Shown here one piece after another: positions 8,626-17,240 of a stretch of DNA of 64,000 bases. Location of the stretch: assembly GCA_049602155.1 (NCBI GenBank), contig JBMYRH010000001.1, forward strand, positions 310,001 through 374,000. Direction: 5' to 3'. The translations under genes and the position numbers were made by a program. Positions within the stretch are counted from its first letter, which is position 1; the number at the start of each line of letters is the position of its first letter. Source of the stretch: JBMYRH01 sp049602155 (GTDB taxonomy: Bacteria; Myxococcota_A; UBA9042; PHBI01; JBMYRH01). Under the pieces are notes generated by a model that saw nothing but the letters and a program-made list of their open reading frames with translations, searched no databases and was not told where the DNA came from.

Positions 8626-9755
8626 TGTTCTATTGGCTCTTCGAACTCCAAGGCGATGCACCCGGGATCTTCCGACTCTTCGGCTCCCCCGTCTTTCGCG
8701 CTATCGCTGCCTTGGCCACCGCGCTGGTCACGTGCCTCGCCCTTTACCCGTGGTTCATTCGCCAGCTTCAAATGAAGCAGATCGGCGAGGTCGTCCGTAA
8801 TGATGGCCCTGAGAGTCACCTGGCGAAGCGTGGCACGCCGACGATGGGCGGCACGCTCTTGATCGTCGCCTTGCTCTGCACGTGTCTGCTCTGGTGCGAC
8901 CTGTCCAACCCCTTCGTGTGGCTGACCTGCGGCATCACCTTCGTCTACGCGGTCGTCGGGTTCATCGACGACTTCATGAAGCTGCATGGCACCGCCGGCA
9001 AGAAGGGACTGAGCGAGCGAGGCAAGATGGTCACCCAGATTGGGTCTGTCGCCTTGATGATGACTTGGTTCTTCATGGAGATCGCGCCGGAGGTCGGCTA
9101 CTCGACGCGCCTCTACCTGCCCTTCGTGAAGCCAGAGAGCTTCGCCCTTGAGTTGCCCGCGTGGGGCTACGGTATCCTCGCAGTGACGACGATCTTCGCG
9201 ACATCCACAGCCTGCAACCTCACAGATGGCCTCGACGGCCTCGCCATCGGCCCCTCCATCATGTCGGCGGTGGTCTTCGGGATCCTCTGTTACCTCGCCG
9301 GCAGCGGGCTGCACCTCTTGATCGATGGCCAGGCCACCCCGGTCGCGGAGTACCTGCTGCTGCCGCGCGTCGATGGCGTGGATGAGTTGGCCGTGTTCTG
9401 CGCCGCGATGGCCGGCGCCAGTATCGGCTTCCTCTGGTACAACACGTACCCCGCGATGGTCTTCATGGGTGACGTCGGTGCCCTCGCGATTGGCGGGGCC
9501 CTCGGCGCAGTCGCCGTCTTCAGTAAGCAAGAGCTCCTGAGCGTCATCGTCCACGGCATCTTCGTGGTCGAGTTCTTGAGCGTCATCATCCAACGGTACA
9601 GCTTCAAGCTGACCGGTAAGCGCGTGTTCGCGATGGCTCCGATTCATCACCACTTCGAGAAGAAGGGGTGGCCTGAGTCGCGCGTCACAGTGCGCTTTTG
9701 GATCCTCAGCATCATGCTCGCGCTCCTCGCGCTGAGCAGCGTCAAGATCCGTTAA
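8625..9755 (+). CDS. mraY: Phospho-MurNAc-pentapeptide translocase MraY
   Basis: MraY transfers phospho-MurNAc-pentapeptide to undecaprenyl phosphate to make lipid I. The 376-residue protein has about ten membrane helices. Family signatures include KRGTPTMGGTLLI, the catalytic aspartates in VGFIDDFMKL, the LTDGLDGLAIG loop, FMGDVGALAIGGALG, and the HHHFEKKGWPE region near the C-terminus. The ATG at 8625 shares a base with the murF stop and has a GGGGAGG ribosome site at 8611-8617. The usual next gene, murD, is absent. Confidence 0.97.
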   Translation: MFYWLFELQGDAPGIFRLFGSPVFRAIAALATALVTCLALYPWFIRQLQMKQIGEVVRNDGPESHLAKRGTPTMGGTLLIVALLCTCLLWCDLSNPFVWLTCGITFVYAVVGFIDDFMKLHGTAGKKGLSERGKMVTQIGSVALMMTWFFMEIAPEVGYSTRLYLPFVKPESFALELPAWGYGILAVTTIFATSTACNLTDGLDGLAIGPSIMSAVVFGILCYLAGSGLHLLIDGQATPVAEYLLLPRVDGVDELAVFCAAMAGASIGFLWYNTYPAMVFMGDVGALAIGGALGAVAVFSKQELLSVIVHGIFVVEFLSVIIQRYSFKLTGKRVFAMAPIHHHFEKKGWPESRVTVRFWILSIMLALLALSSVKIR

Positions 9756-9758
9756 CCC

Positions 9759-9917
9759 ATGACCCGAGTGACCCCAATCTCTGAAGTCTGCCCCATCAAC
9801 GTCCCTGCGAACGTGAACGTGAGCGTACCGGTTACAACCTCACCGACCACTTTCAGTTACGGCTCACGTTCACGTTCGCCGGGATGTTCTCACCACTTCA
9901 GAGGTGTAACCCGATGA
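9759..9917 (+). CDS. Possible 52-residue micro-ORF in the murD position
   Basis: Reading from ATG 9759, three bases after the mraY stop, an open frame runs 52 codons to a TGA at 9915-9917, which overlaps the ftsW start as ATGA. It thus fills the whole mraY-ftsW gap with the same junction type as real neighbours. The translation (MTRVTPISEVCPINVP...) has no membrane segment and no resemblance to MurD that I can see. The second half uses many A/T third bases, unlike nearby genes, there is no ribosome site, and the frame runs through an inverted repeat. It may be chance. I know of no family for it. Confidence 0.25.
   Translation: MTRVTPISEVCPINVPANVNVSVPVTTSPTTFSYGSRSRSPGCSHHFRGVTR
9807..9879. 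repeat. Perfect 18-bp inverted repeat between mraY and ftsW
   Basis: The arm GCGAACGTGAACGTGAGC at 9807-9824 is the exact reverse complement of 9862-9879, with a 37-base loop. Each arm is itself built from an AACGTG hexamer repeated. No T-run follows, so it is not a standard intrinsic terminator. It could be an RNA hairpin tuning ftsW-murG expression, a dispersed repeat, or a scar where murD was lost. Confidence 0.85.
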
Positions 9918-11170
9918 CCGCGATTTCCCAAGATTATCAGCCAGATCTCTCTCATGAGCTGAAGCGCGTCGAGCCCTACGACTTCGGGCTCTTGATGGCG
10001 ATCTTGATGCTGCTCGGCTTGGGAGCGGTCTTGGTCTACTCCGCGACGATCACCGAGGACGCACTCGGCGGTGATGGAGAGGCCACGCTCAGGACGCACC
10101 TCGTGCACATCTCGCTCGGCATCACGACAATGATCGCCGGGATGCTCTTCCCTTATCGACGCTGGAAGAAGCTGGTCTACCCCATCCTCGCTGGCGTCAT
10201 GTTCCTCTTGGTCATGGTGATCTTCTTCGGCACCGAGGCTGGCCACGCGCGCCGCTGGTTGCGCGTACCGGGCTTCTCCATCCAGCCCGCCGAGATGGCC
10301 AAGCTCGCCTTCGTCATCTTCCTCGCGTACTCGCTGGCGAAGAAGGCCGACCGCATCAAGCAGTTCTCCGTCGCCTTTATCCCGCACCTGCTGGTCTGCA
10401 GCGCCTTCATCTTCCTCTGCCTGTTCCAGCCAGACTTCGGCACATGCGTCATCTTGGTCTTGATCATGTTCGCCATGCTCTTCGTCGCGGGGACCCGAAT
10501 GGCCTACATTTCGCTCGCGGGCTGCGTTGGGCTCTTCATGGGCCTGCAAGCGATCGCCATGAACAACATGCGCTTGGGTCGCGTCATGGCCTTTATCGAT
10601 CCTTGGGCCCACCGTACCGACCGTGGCTATCAGATGGTCAACTCGCTCATCGCCTTCGGCTCCGGCGGGATCACGGGTCAGAGCCTCGGCTTCGGTGGCC
10701 AGACCATCACCGGCTTCCTCCCAGAGGGGCACACCGACTTCATCCTCTCCGTCATGGGAGAGCAGCTCGGCCTCATCGGCGTCACGAGCATCATTGTCCT
10801 CTTCGGCTTTGTGCTCTTCCGCGGGATCCGAATCGCGACCAGCGCTCGAGATGAGTTCGGCCGCTTCCTGGCGTTCGGTATCACCCTGCTCATCGTCATG
10901 CAGGCTGTGATCAACATGATGGTGGCGACCGCACTCATCCCCACGAAGGGCCTCACCCTGCCGTTCGTCAGCTACGGCGGCTCCTCGATGCTGACCTGCT
11001 GCCTTGGGATCGGGATCCTCCTGAGCATCAGCCGCGACATCAGCATCGGTCAGATGACCGACTTTGCGCCGGTCGCCCCACGCGACCCAGAGAAGTCCCC
11101 CAAGAAGCGCCGGTCTCGCCGACGAAAGAAGACCCCTCGCCAGCTGCCGCTCGAGGAGGTGCTCCGATGA
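9914..11170 (+). CDS. ftsW: Lipid II glycosyltransferase FtsW (SEDS family)
   Basis: FtsW polymerises lipid II into septal glycan as the partner of FtsI. The 418-residue protein has about ten membrane helices and SEDS signatures: FGTEAGHARRWLRV, FSIQPAEMAKLAFV, FQPDFGTCVIL, GGQTITGFLPEGHTDFILSV with the family's catalytic-type aspartate, and LPFVSYGGSSML. The basic C-terminal tail is KKRRSRRRKK-like. The ATG at 9914 is chosen because GAGGTG lies at 9901-9906; an in-frame upstream start at 9884 lacks one. The end overlaps murG as ATGA. Confidence 0.96.
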   Translation: MTAISQDYQPDLSHELKRVEPYDFGLLMAILMLLGLGAVLVYSATITEDALGGDGEATLRTHLVHISLGITTMIAGMLFPYRRWKKLVYPILAGVMFLLVMVIFFGTEAGHARRWLRVPGFSIQPAEMAKLAFVIFLAYSLAKKADRIKQFSVAFIPHLLVCSAFIFLCLFQPDFGTCVILVLIMFAMLFVAGTRMAYISLAGCVGLFMGLQAIAMNNMRLGRVMAFIDPWAHRTDRGYQMVNSLIAFGSGGITGQSLGFGGQTITGFLPEGHTDFILSVMGEQLGLIGVTSIIVLFGFVLFRGIRIATSARDEFGRFLAFGITLLIVMQAVINMMVATALIPTKGLTLPFVSYGGSSMLTCCLGIGILLSISRDISIGQMTDFAPVAPRDPEKSPKKRRSRRRKKTPRQLPLEEVLR

Positions 11171-12300
11171 TTCAGCGCGCGCTCATCGCTGGCGGGAAGA
11201 CCGGTGGCCACCTCTACCCAGGGATCGCAGTCGCAGAGGAGATCCTCGCCAGGAACCCCTCCGCCTCCGTGACCTTCGTGGGTACACGAGACGGGATCGA
11301 GAGCCGCATCTTGCCCAAGCTCGGCTACACCCTCGAGACCATCACCGTGTCTCGCCTCAAAGGCGGCGGCATGATGGGGAGGGTCGCTGGTCTCTTGCGC
11401 ATCCCGGTGGCGATGCTCCAGACCTGCCAACTCTTACGTCAGTACAAGCCCGAGGTGGTGTTAGGTGTGGGCGGCTACGCCTCAGGGCCTGCGTTGCTTA
11501 TGGCCTGGCTCTGTCGCTACCCCACAGCCATCCAGGAGCAGAACGCTCACGCTGGGATCACGAACCGCATCCTGGGCCGCATCGTCCGCCGCATCTACCT
11601 CGGCTTCGAGGCCGCTGGTCGGCAGTTCTCGGGGCGCAGCACGCTCGCTACGGGGAACCCGATTCGACGTGCGCTCGTCGAGGCGCTCCTCAACTCAAGC
11701 GCCGACACCGCCCCCGTGGAAGGCGATGTCGCCTTAAGGGTCTTGGTGTTCGGTGGAAGTCAGGGTGCACGCTTCTTGAACGAGAACGTGCCGCAGCTCC
11801 TGAGCGACCTTCAGACAGCTCACCCCGCGATGACCTTGGAGGTCACTCATCAAACGGGGCTCCATGATGTCGAGAGCACTCAGGCACGCTACGACGCCAC
11901 CGCGCTCGAGGCCGTGACGGTACTCCCTTACATCGAGGACATGCCGACCGCCTACGCGAACGCCGATGTCGCGATCAGCCGAGCCGGAGCGTTGACGGTC
12001 GCAGAGCTGACCGCAGTCGGTCTGCCATGCCTGCTCGTGCCCTTCCCCTTCGCGGCGGACAACCACCAAGAGGCGAACGCCAAGGTCCTCGTCGATGCGG
12101 GGGCAGCGCGCATGATGACGCAGGCTGATTGGCAGCCTGAGTCCGCTGTCGCGTGGCTTGGCGAGCTGGCAGCAGACCGCGCGCGCCTTCAGACCATGTC
12201 CAACGCGGCGCGCAGCGCCGCACAACCCGAGGCCGCGTCCGCCGTCGTCGATGATCTGGAGACGATGCTAGGCGCCCAGACCACGCAGGGGGCCGAATGA
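11167..12300 (+). CDS. murG: Lipid II synthase MurG (UDP-GlcNAc transferase)
   Basis: MurG adds GlcNAc to lipid I on the inner face of the membrane, making lipid II. The N-terminal glycine loop is GGKTGGHLYPGIAVAEEI, the second GlyGly loop is VLGVGGYASGPALL, and the C-terminal nucleotide-sugar region has VFGGSQGARFLNENVP, ISRAGALTVAELTAVGLP and PFPFAADNHQEANA. The 377 residues fit the GT28 family. The overlaps with ftsW and murB (ATGA, ATGATG) indicate tight coupling. Confidence 0.97.
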   Translation: MIQRALIAGGKTGGHLYPGIAVAEEILARNPSASVTFVGTRDGIESRILPKLGYTLETITVSRLKGGGMMGRVAGLLRIPVAMLQTCQLLRQYKPEVVLGVGGYASGPALLMAWLCRYPTAIQEQNAHAGITNRILGRIVRRIYLGFEAAGRQFSGRSTLATGNPIRRALVEALLNSSADTAPVEGDVALRVLVFGGSQGARFLNENVPQLLSDLQTAHPAMTLEVTHQTGLHDVESTQARYDATALEAVTVLPYIEDMPTAYANADVAISRAGALTVAELTAVGLPCLLVPFPFAADNHQEANAKVLVDAGAARMMTQADWQPESAVAWLGELAADRARLQTMSNAARSAAQPEAASAVVDDLETMLGAQTTQGAE

Positions 12301-13244
12301 TGGTCTCCACCGTGCAACGCGACAGCGTCAATCAAATGGCGTCCCCGGCCCTGAAGGTGCGCAGTGACGTCCTCTTGGCGCCTTACACCACGTACAAAGT
12401 GGGGGGCCCCGCCGCCCTCCTCATCGAGGTCGTAGAGCCTGCTGTGCTTCACCCTCTGCTGGCGCGCCTCAAGGCCCTCGACATCGCGTGGATCATCCTC
12501 GGCAAGGGCTCAAACGTGCTCTTCTCCGATGCGGGCTTTGATGGTGCTGTCCTCCTCCTCGGTGAGGGCTTCGGGGCCACGCACATCACACGCAACGCGC
12601 TGGGTGACGGTCAGCATCGCCTCGAGGTCGGCGCAGGGCTGTCGATCAACAAACTCCTACGCTTCACGAAGACGCACGAACTCGCCGGGCTCGAGTGCCT
12701 TGGCGGCGTCCCGGGGACCGTGGGTGGCGCGGTGCGCATGAATGCAGGCACCGTCATGGGCGAGGTCTCGGATGCCATCGAGGCGGCGGCGATTGTAAGC
12801 GACGACGCAGAGCAAACCTGGCTCTCCAAAGACGAGCTGGGCCTCTCCTACCGCCACTCAGAGCTTCCTCGGGGGAGCATCGTGACGGCCGCTCGCTTCC
12901 GATGCAGCGACGCCGACCCCGCGATGCGCGAGCGCTTAGCCGAAGTCCTCGCGTACCGCAAGGCGACACAACCCCTCACGATGCCGAGCTGTGGCTCAGT
13001 CTTCGCGAACCCCCCCGGCGACCACGCGGGCCGCCTCATCGAGGCTTGTGGATTGAAGGGCCATCAAGTAGGTGGCGCCCAGGTCTCCGAGCAGCACGCG
13101 AACTGGATCGTCAACGCTGACGATGCCACCGCGGCCGATATCCGAGCCCTCATCGCGCTGTGCATTGCGCGAGTGGAGCGTCAACACGGCGTTGTCCTTC
13201 GGCATGAAGTCCGGCTCCTCGGCGACTGGGAGGTGAGCGCATGA
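12297..13244 (+). CDS. murB: UDP-N-acetylenolpyruvoylglucosamine reductase MurB
   Basis: MurB is the FAD- and NADPH-dependent reductase that makes UDP-MurNAc. Visible motifs are YTTYKVGGPA, the FAD-binding GKGSNVLFSDAGF, GVPGTVGGAVRMNAG, and the C-terminal catalytic stretch SCGSVFANPPGDHAGRLIEA with the active-site serine. The pattern is that of the type II enzymes without the long type I insert. The start codon is one of two adjacent ATGs at 12297 and 12300. murC normally precedes murB in such clusters but is absent here. Confidence 0.96.
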   Translation: MMVSTVQRDSVNQMASPALKVRSDVLLAPYTTYKVGGPAALLIEVVEPAVLHPLLARLKALDIAWIILGKGSNVLFSDAGFDGAVLLLGEGFGATHITRNALGDGQHRLEVGAGLSINKLLRFTKTHELAGLECLGGVPGTVGGAVRMNAGTVMGEVSDAIEAAAIVSDDAEQTWLSKDELGLSYRHSELPRGSIVTAARFRCSDADPAMRERLAEVLAYRKATQPLTMPSCGSVFANPPGDHAGRLIEACGLKGHQVGGAQVSEQHANWIVNADDATAADIRALIALCIARVERQHGVVLRHEVRLLGDWEVSA

Positions 13245-14443
13245 GCAACTCACGCAACCGTCGTCGACAAGAGGGGAGCCTCGCCAACCGCTTGGCCACC
13301 AAGGTCACGGGTGTCTTCCGTCGCCCAAAGAACACGGCCACTGTCGCGACACCGAAACCACGGACCGGCAAGCGCATCACGACGACGAGCACGCGGGCCC
13401 CAAAAGCCAAAGGCAACCGCCGCCGTGAGAACCCGGTCTTGATCATGCTCCTTTGGCTGCTGCCGATGACCGCAGCGCTGGCCGCCTTCGCCACGCCTTT
13501 CTTGGGTGCGCGGGCTTATGAATACCTGATGAGCACGGGCCACTTCATGGTTCGTGACGTCATGGTCGCGGGCGCTGACCACTTGGACCAGCCCGAGATC
13601 CTCTCCTTGGCGGGCATCCGCTCTGGGACTCACGTCCTCGCGTCGGATCTGGACGCTATGGCGCGCCGTATTGAGAGCCACCCCTGGGTCGCCAACGCCC
13701 TGGTAGAGCGCGAGCTCCCAGACCGCTTGATCGTCACCCTTGATGAGCACCGCCCGGTGGCCTACATCGTCCTAGACCGCATGTGGCTCGTGAACGCGAG
13801 CGGCGAACCCTTCAGCGAAGCGACCCGTGGCAGCGTCCTGCCCTTGCCCATCATCACCGGCCTGAAGCCCGGCGCATTTGGTCCTGACGCCACGACCACT
13901 GAGGCGGCCGTCGGGCGCGCGGACGTCCGCGCCGCTGTGAACCTCGCCCGCCTCTACACAGAGGTGGGGCTCACGAACCGTTGGCCCATCGCCGAGGTGA
14001 GGGTCGAGACCGGTGGACGAATGACCATCATCGTCAGCGAGCTCGGGACAGAGGCCGTCTTAGGGACAGGGCCCTACCGCCAGAAGCTCTATCGCTTGGA
14101 GTGGGTGCTCGAGAAGCTCCACCAAGACAGTAAATCCGCCGACTACGTGCTCTTGGATGGGGCTGGCCCCCGCACCGGGATGCGCGATGACGGCAAGGTG
14201 GTCGTGGCGTCAGACTTGGCGCGCACGCAATCCGAGATCGCTGAAGAGGCGGTGCGTCGCGCACGCATCGCCCGTGAAATTGAGGCATCGATGAATCATC
14301 CATCGGCAGAAGAAGACGATGGACGAAAGCACAACCCGCAGCCGGTCAGTCAAGGGGTCCGGCCGGCTGTTGGACCCGTATTTTTGGATGAGGGCGAGGA
14401 AGAAGAGGGTGCGACGTTAGACGCATCCCGTGAGGAGGAATAA
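13241..14443 (+). CDS. ftsQ: Cell division protein FtsQ
   Basis: FtsQ is the bitopic division protein that holds FtsL/FtsB. A strongly basic cytoplasmic region (residues 1-65) precedes one membrane helix (about 66-87). A POTRA domain follows with VRDVMVAGADHLDQPEILSL and WVANALVERELPDRLIVTLD, then the beta domain. The last 80 residues or so are charged and acidic (DEGEEEEG) and extend beyond the usual family end, giving 400 residues against about 270-300. It overlaps murB by ATGA and is two bases from ftsA. Confidence 0.92.
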   Translation: MSNSRNRRRQEGSLANRLATKVTGVFRRPKNTATVATPKPRTGKRITTTSTRAPKAKGNRRRENPVLIMLLWLLPMTAALAAFATPFLGARAYEYLMSTGHFMVRDVMVAGADHLDQPEILSLAGIRSGTHVLASDLDAMARRIESHPWVANALVERELPDRLIVTLDEHRPVAYIVLDRMWLVNASGEPFSEATRGSVLPLPIITGLKPGAFGPDATTTEAAVGRADVRAAVNLARLYTEVGLTNRWPIAEVRVETGGRMTIIVSELGTEAVLGTGPYRQKLYRLEWVLEKLHQDSKSADYVLLDGAGPRTGMRDDGKVVVASDLARTQSEIAEEAVRRARIAREIEASMNHPSAEEDDGRKHNPQPVSQGVRPAVGPVFLDEGEEEEGATLDASREEE

Positions 14444-14445
14444 CG

Positions 14446-15678
14446 ATGGGAAACAGAACAGAGATCGTAGCTGGCCTGGACTTTGGTTCCAGCAAAGTCG
14501 CCGTGGTCATCATGGAGATCGATGGCGACCGAAAGGACGTCATCGGGGTCTCGATGATCCCCAGCGGTGATGGGCTGCGTGCCGGCAACGTTGTGGCGAT
14601 CGATCGCACCATCGAGGCCGTGAAGACGGCGGTCGAGGAGGCCTCCAGGATGGCCGACTGCGACATCACGAGCGCGCGGCTCTCTGTGAGCGGTGCCGGG
14701 ACGATGGGCTTCAATTCCGAGGGCACTGTCGCCGTCCGCGGCGGACGCGTCACCGACACCGATGTGGGCCGCGTCCTAGAGACGGCGGGCGCGGTGAAGC
14801 TGCCGGACGACAAGCAGGTCCTGCATACGCTCCCGCAGGAGTACAACATTGACGGCCAGGACGGGATCAAGACGCCCCACGGCATGACCGCAGTGCGATT
14901 AGAGACTCGGGTGCACGTCATCACCTGCAGTCGAACCGCACTGACCAACGCCATCGAGTGCTGCAACAAGGCGGGCCTCGCCGTCGAGCGCGCCACGTAC
15001 AGTGGGTTGGCCTCGAGCGCCGCGGTCCTCAGCGATGAGGAGCGTGAACTAGGCGTGGTCCTCGTCGACATCGGCGGTGGCACGACGGATATCGCGGTCT
15101 GGTATGATAATGCGCTCGTCCACACGACCTCCTTGGAGTGCGGAGGGGACGAGCTGACCCGGCAAATCGCACGCGGCCTGTGCACCCCGGGTGAAGCGGC
15201 GGAGCGTATCAAGCAGCGCTACGGCTGCGCGATGGCCTCTATGATCGCGAATGGCGAGACGATGGAGGTCCCCGGAGTCGGAGGACGAGAGGCGCAGATC
15301 CGCCAACGTCATCTGCTCTGCGAGATCCTCGAGCCGGGCCTCGAGGACTTCTTCATGCGGGTCCAGCAAGAGATCGAGGTGGCGGGATGCCAAGAGGTCA
15401 TGGCCGCTGGCATCGTCCTGACAGGCGGCACTGCACGCCTCGAGTCAATCGCCGAGCTCGGCATGGACGTGATCGTCGGCATGCCGGTCCGGACGGGGAT
15501 TCCGTCCGGTCTTGGGGGGCTACACGACGTGGTCGATGACCCACGCTACGCGACGGCAGTTGGACTCTGCCTCGCCGATTACGATGGCCTCAGTGGCCAA
15601 ACTTGGTCGTCCACCGCGGCGCGTCCAAAGCGTCAGTGGATGAAGCCCATGCGGCGGATCTTCGACCAGTGGTTTTGA
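14446..15678 (+). CDS. ftsA: Cell division actin homologue FtsA
   Basis: FtsA is the actin-like ATPase that tethers FtsZ to the membrane. The phosphate-1 motif GLDFGSSKVAVVI, the phosphate-2 motif VVLVDIGGGTTDIAVW and the adenosine motif GIVLTGGTARLESI are present. The C-terminal amphipathic helix WMKPMRRIFDQWF is the expected membrane-targeting sequence. The 410 residues fit the family. A GAGGAGGAA ribosome site precedes the ATG. The usual partner peptide at the FtsZ C-terminus is not recognisable here. Confidence 0.97.
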   Translation: MGNRTEIVAGLDFGSSKVAVVIMEIDGDRKDVIGVSMIPSGDGLRAGNVVAIDRTIEAVKTAVEEASRMADCDITSARLSVSGAGTMGFNSEGTVAVRGGRVTDTDVGRVLETAGAVKLPDDKQVLHTLPQEYNIDGQDGIKTPHGMTAVRLETRVHVITCSRTALTNAIECCNKAGLAVERATYSGLASSAAVLSDEERELGVVLVDIGGGTTDIAVWYDNALVHTTSLECGGDELTRQIARGLCTPGEAAERIKQRYGCAMASMIANGETMEVPGVGGREAQIRQRHLLCEILEPGLEDFFMRVQQEIEVAGCQEVMAAGIVLTGGTARLESIAELGMDVIVGMPVRTGIPSGLGGLHDVVDDPRYATAVGLCLADYDGLSGQTWSSTAARPKRQWMKPMRRIFDQWF

Positions 15679-15740
15679 GATGTCGGGGTCGTGTTCAGCG
15701 ACCTCGTCGAGAGTTGAGTGAGTAAATGGATGAGTGAAAT

Positions 15741-15790
15741 TGGTCCCGTAACGCAACGCGGTGTGTTGCCGCGAGTGGGGATCGGGACCA
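15741..15790 (+). promoter_or_regulatory. Structured leader between ftsA and ftsZ
   Basis: The 143-base ftsA-ftsZ gap holds a perfect 8-bp inverted repeat: TGGTCCCG at 15741-15748 and CGGGACCA at 15783-15790. Nested in it is a smaller hairpin with GCAAC at 15753-15757 and GTTGC at 15765-15769. There is no T-run, so it is not an intrinsic terminator. It lies 31 bases before the ftsZ start. It could be an operator, a stabilising 5' hairpin or a processing site that sets the FtsZ:FtsA ratio. Confidence 0.55.
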
Positions 15791-15821
15791 CGGAGAGCCC
15801 GTGGGCAGGGGAGGCCACACG

Positions 15822-17129
15822 ATGGACACAGTATTTGAAATAGATTTCGAGGATGAAGCCGTAGGAACAGACCAAGCGATCATTAAGGTCGTGGGGGTCG
15901 GTGGTGCTGGCGGAAATGCGCTCAATAATATGATGCGTAATCTGCTTAAAGGCGTGGACTTCATGGCGGTTAACACCGACCAGCAAGCGCTAAAGCTCAA
16001 CGAAGCCCCCCACAAGGTGCAGATCGGTAACGATCTCACCCGTGGCCTTGGCGCAGGAGCGAACCCCGAGAAGGGTTGGCATGCTGCGATGGAGAGCCGC
16101 ACGGAGATTGCCCGCTACCTTGAGGGAGCGGACATGGTCTTCGTGACCGCCGGAATGGGCGGTGGCACGGGCACGGGCGCAGCCCCGGTCGTGGCAGAGC
16201 TCGCTCGTGAGGCGGGTGCGTTGACGGTGGGCGTGGTGAGCAAGCCCTTCGAGTTTGAGGGACGCAAGAGGATGGGCAACGCAGACAAAGGGCTGGAGGC
16301 CCTGCGTGAGCGCGTTGACAGCCTGATCGTCATCCCAAACGAGAAGTTGTTGGCCATCGCGAACATGAACATGAGCTTATTGGATGCCTTTCGCGAGGCG
16401 GACAACGTGCTCTTCAACGCGGTAAAGGGAATCGCTGATCTGATCACGATCCCCGGCCTGGTCAATGTCGACTTTGCCGATGTGCGCACCATCATGTCCT
16501 GTCAGGGCATGGCGCTCATGGGTCGAGGGGTCGGCGAGGGCCAAGAGAAGGCGGTCATCGCTGCCAAACAGGCCATCTCAAGCCCGCTGCTTGAGGACAC
16601 AGCCATCGATGGTGCTCAGGGGATCCTGGTCAACATCACCGGCGGCGAAGATCTCGGCCTCGTAGAGGTTGGGGAAGCCATTCGCCACGTCCAAGAGGCC
16701 GCGCATCCGTCCGCCAACATCATCTTTGGTGCCGTCATTGACTCCGAGCTGAACGACGAGATTCACATCACCGTCGTCGCAACCGGGTTCGATCGTATGG
16801 AGCAACACCATGGGGTGGTCGAGGAGGCCGTCGTGAGCATGCCGCAGACGCAGAACTTGGTGGCACCGCCAGAGCCCCCTCCTTTGGAGGCTCCATCGGT
16901 ACCACAGCCTGCGTTCGCAACGGTGCATGCAGCCGCTCAGCCCCCCATGGTTGCTCGCTCCGGCGCAGCACCCGCGGATATGGGGGCGAACAACAAGGCC
17001 AAGCCTTGGAAGAGCGGTGGACGTAGCCTCAGCGACGTCTTGAGTGAGGGGGGTCGACGCAAGAGCCCCTTCGCCATGGCGGCGGACAGTGAGTTCGGTC
17101 CTAGGGGCTACCCAGGCAGCAATTCGTAG
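15822..17129 (+). CDS. ftsZ: Cell division GTPase FtsZ
   Basis: FtsZ polymerises into the division ring. The tubulin-like core is complete: VVGVGGAGGNALNNMM, the tubulin signature AGMGGGTGTGAAPV near residue 110, the MNMSLLDAFREADNVL helix, and GLVNVDFADV. A variable Pro/Ala linker follows after residue 320. The end reads RSLSDVLSEGGRRKSPFAM and then a Gly/Ser tail, without the D-I/V-P-x-F-L-R peptide that normally binds FtsA and ZipA. The ATG at 15822 follows GGGGAGG at 15808-15814; the in-frame GTG at 15801 is upstream of that site. It is 435 residues long. Confidence 0.96.
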   Translation: MDTVFEIDFEDEAVGTDQAIIKVVGVGGAGGNALNNMMRNLLKGVDFMAVNTDQQALKLNEAPHKVQIGNDLTRGLGAGANPEKGWHAAMESRTEIARYLEGADMVFVTAGMGGGTGTGAAPVVAELAREAGALTVGVVSKPFEFEGRKRMGNADKGLEALRERVDSLIVIPNEKLLAIANMNMSLLDAFREADNVLFNAVKGIADLITIPGLVNVDFADVRTIMSCQGMALMGRGVGEGQEKAVIAAKQAISSPLLEDTAIDGAQGILVNITGGEDLGLVEVGEAIRHVQEAAHPSANIIFGAVIDSELNDEIHITVVATGFDRMEQHHGVVEEAVVSMPQTQNLVAPPEPPPLEAPSVPQPAFATVHAAAQPPMVARSGAAPADMGANNKAKPWKSGGRSLSDVLSEGGRRKSPFAMAADSEFGPRGYPGSNS

Positions 17130-17240
17130 AGAGAAAATAGGGAAGACGGTTCAGCCGCTGTGGCAAGGGGTCCTCGATCCGATGTCGCTGCGTTGTTGAC
17201 CGGCTGTGCAGAGCCTGCATAGAGTCCGTCCACTTTGAGG

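Noticed and set aside
15730..15843. 37-codon frame (MSEIGPVTQRG...) in the ftsA-ftsZ gap
   Set aside because: Short, no ribosome site, runs past the ftsZ start, and its sequence is explained by the hairpin.
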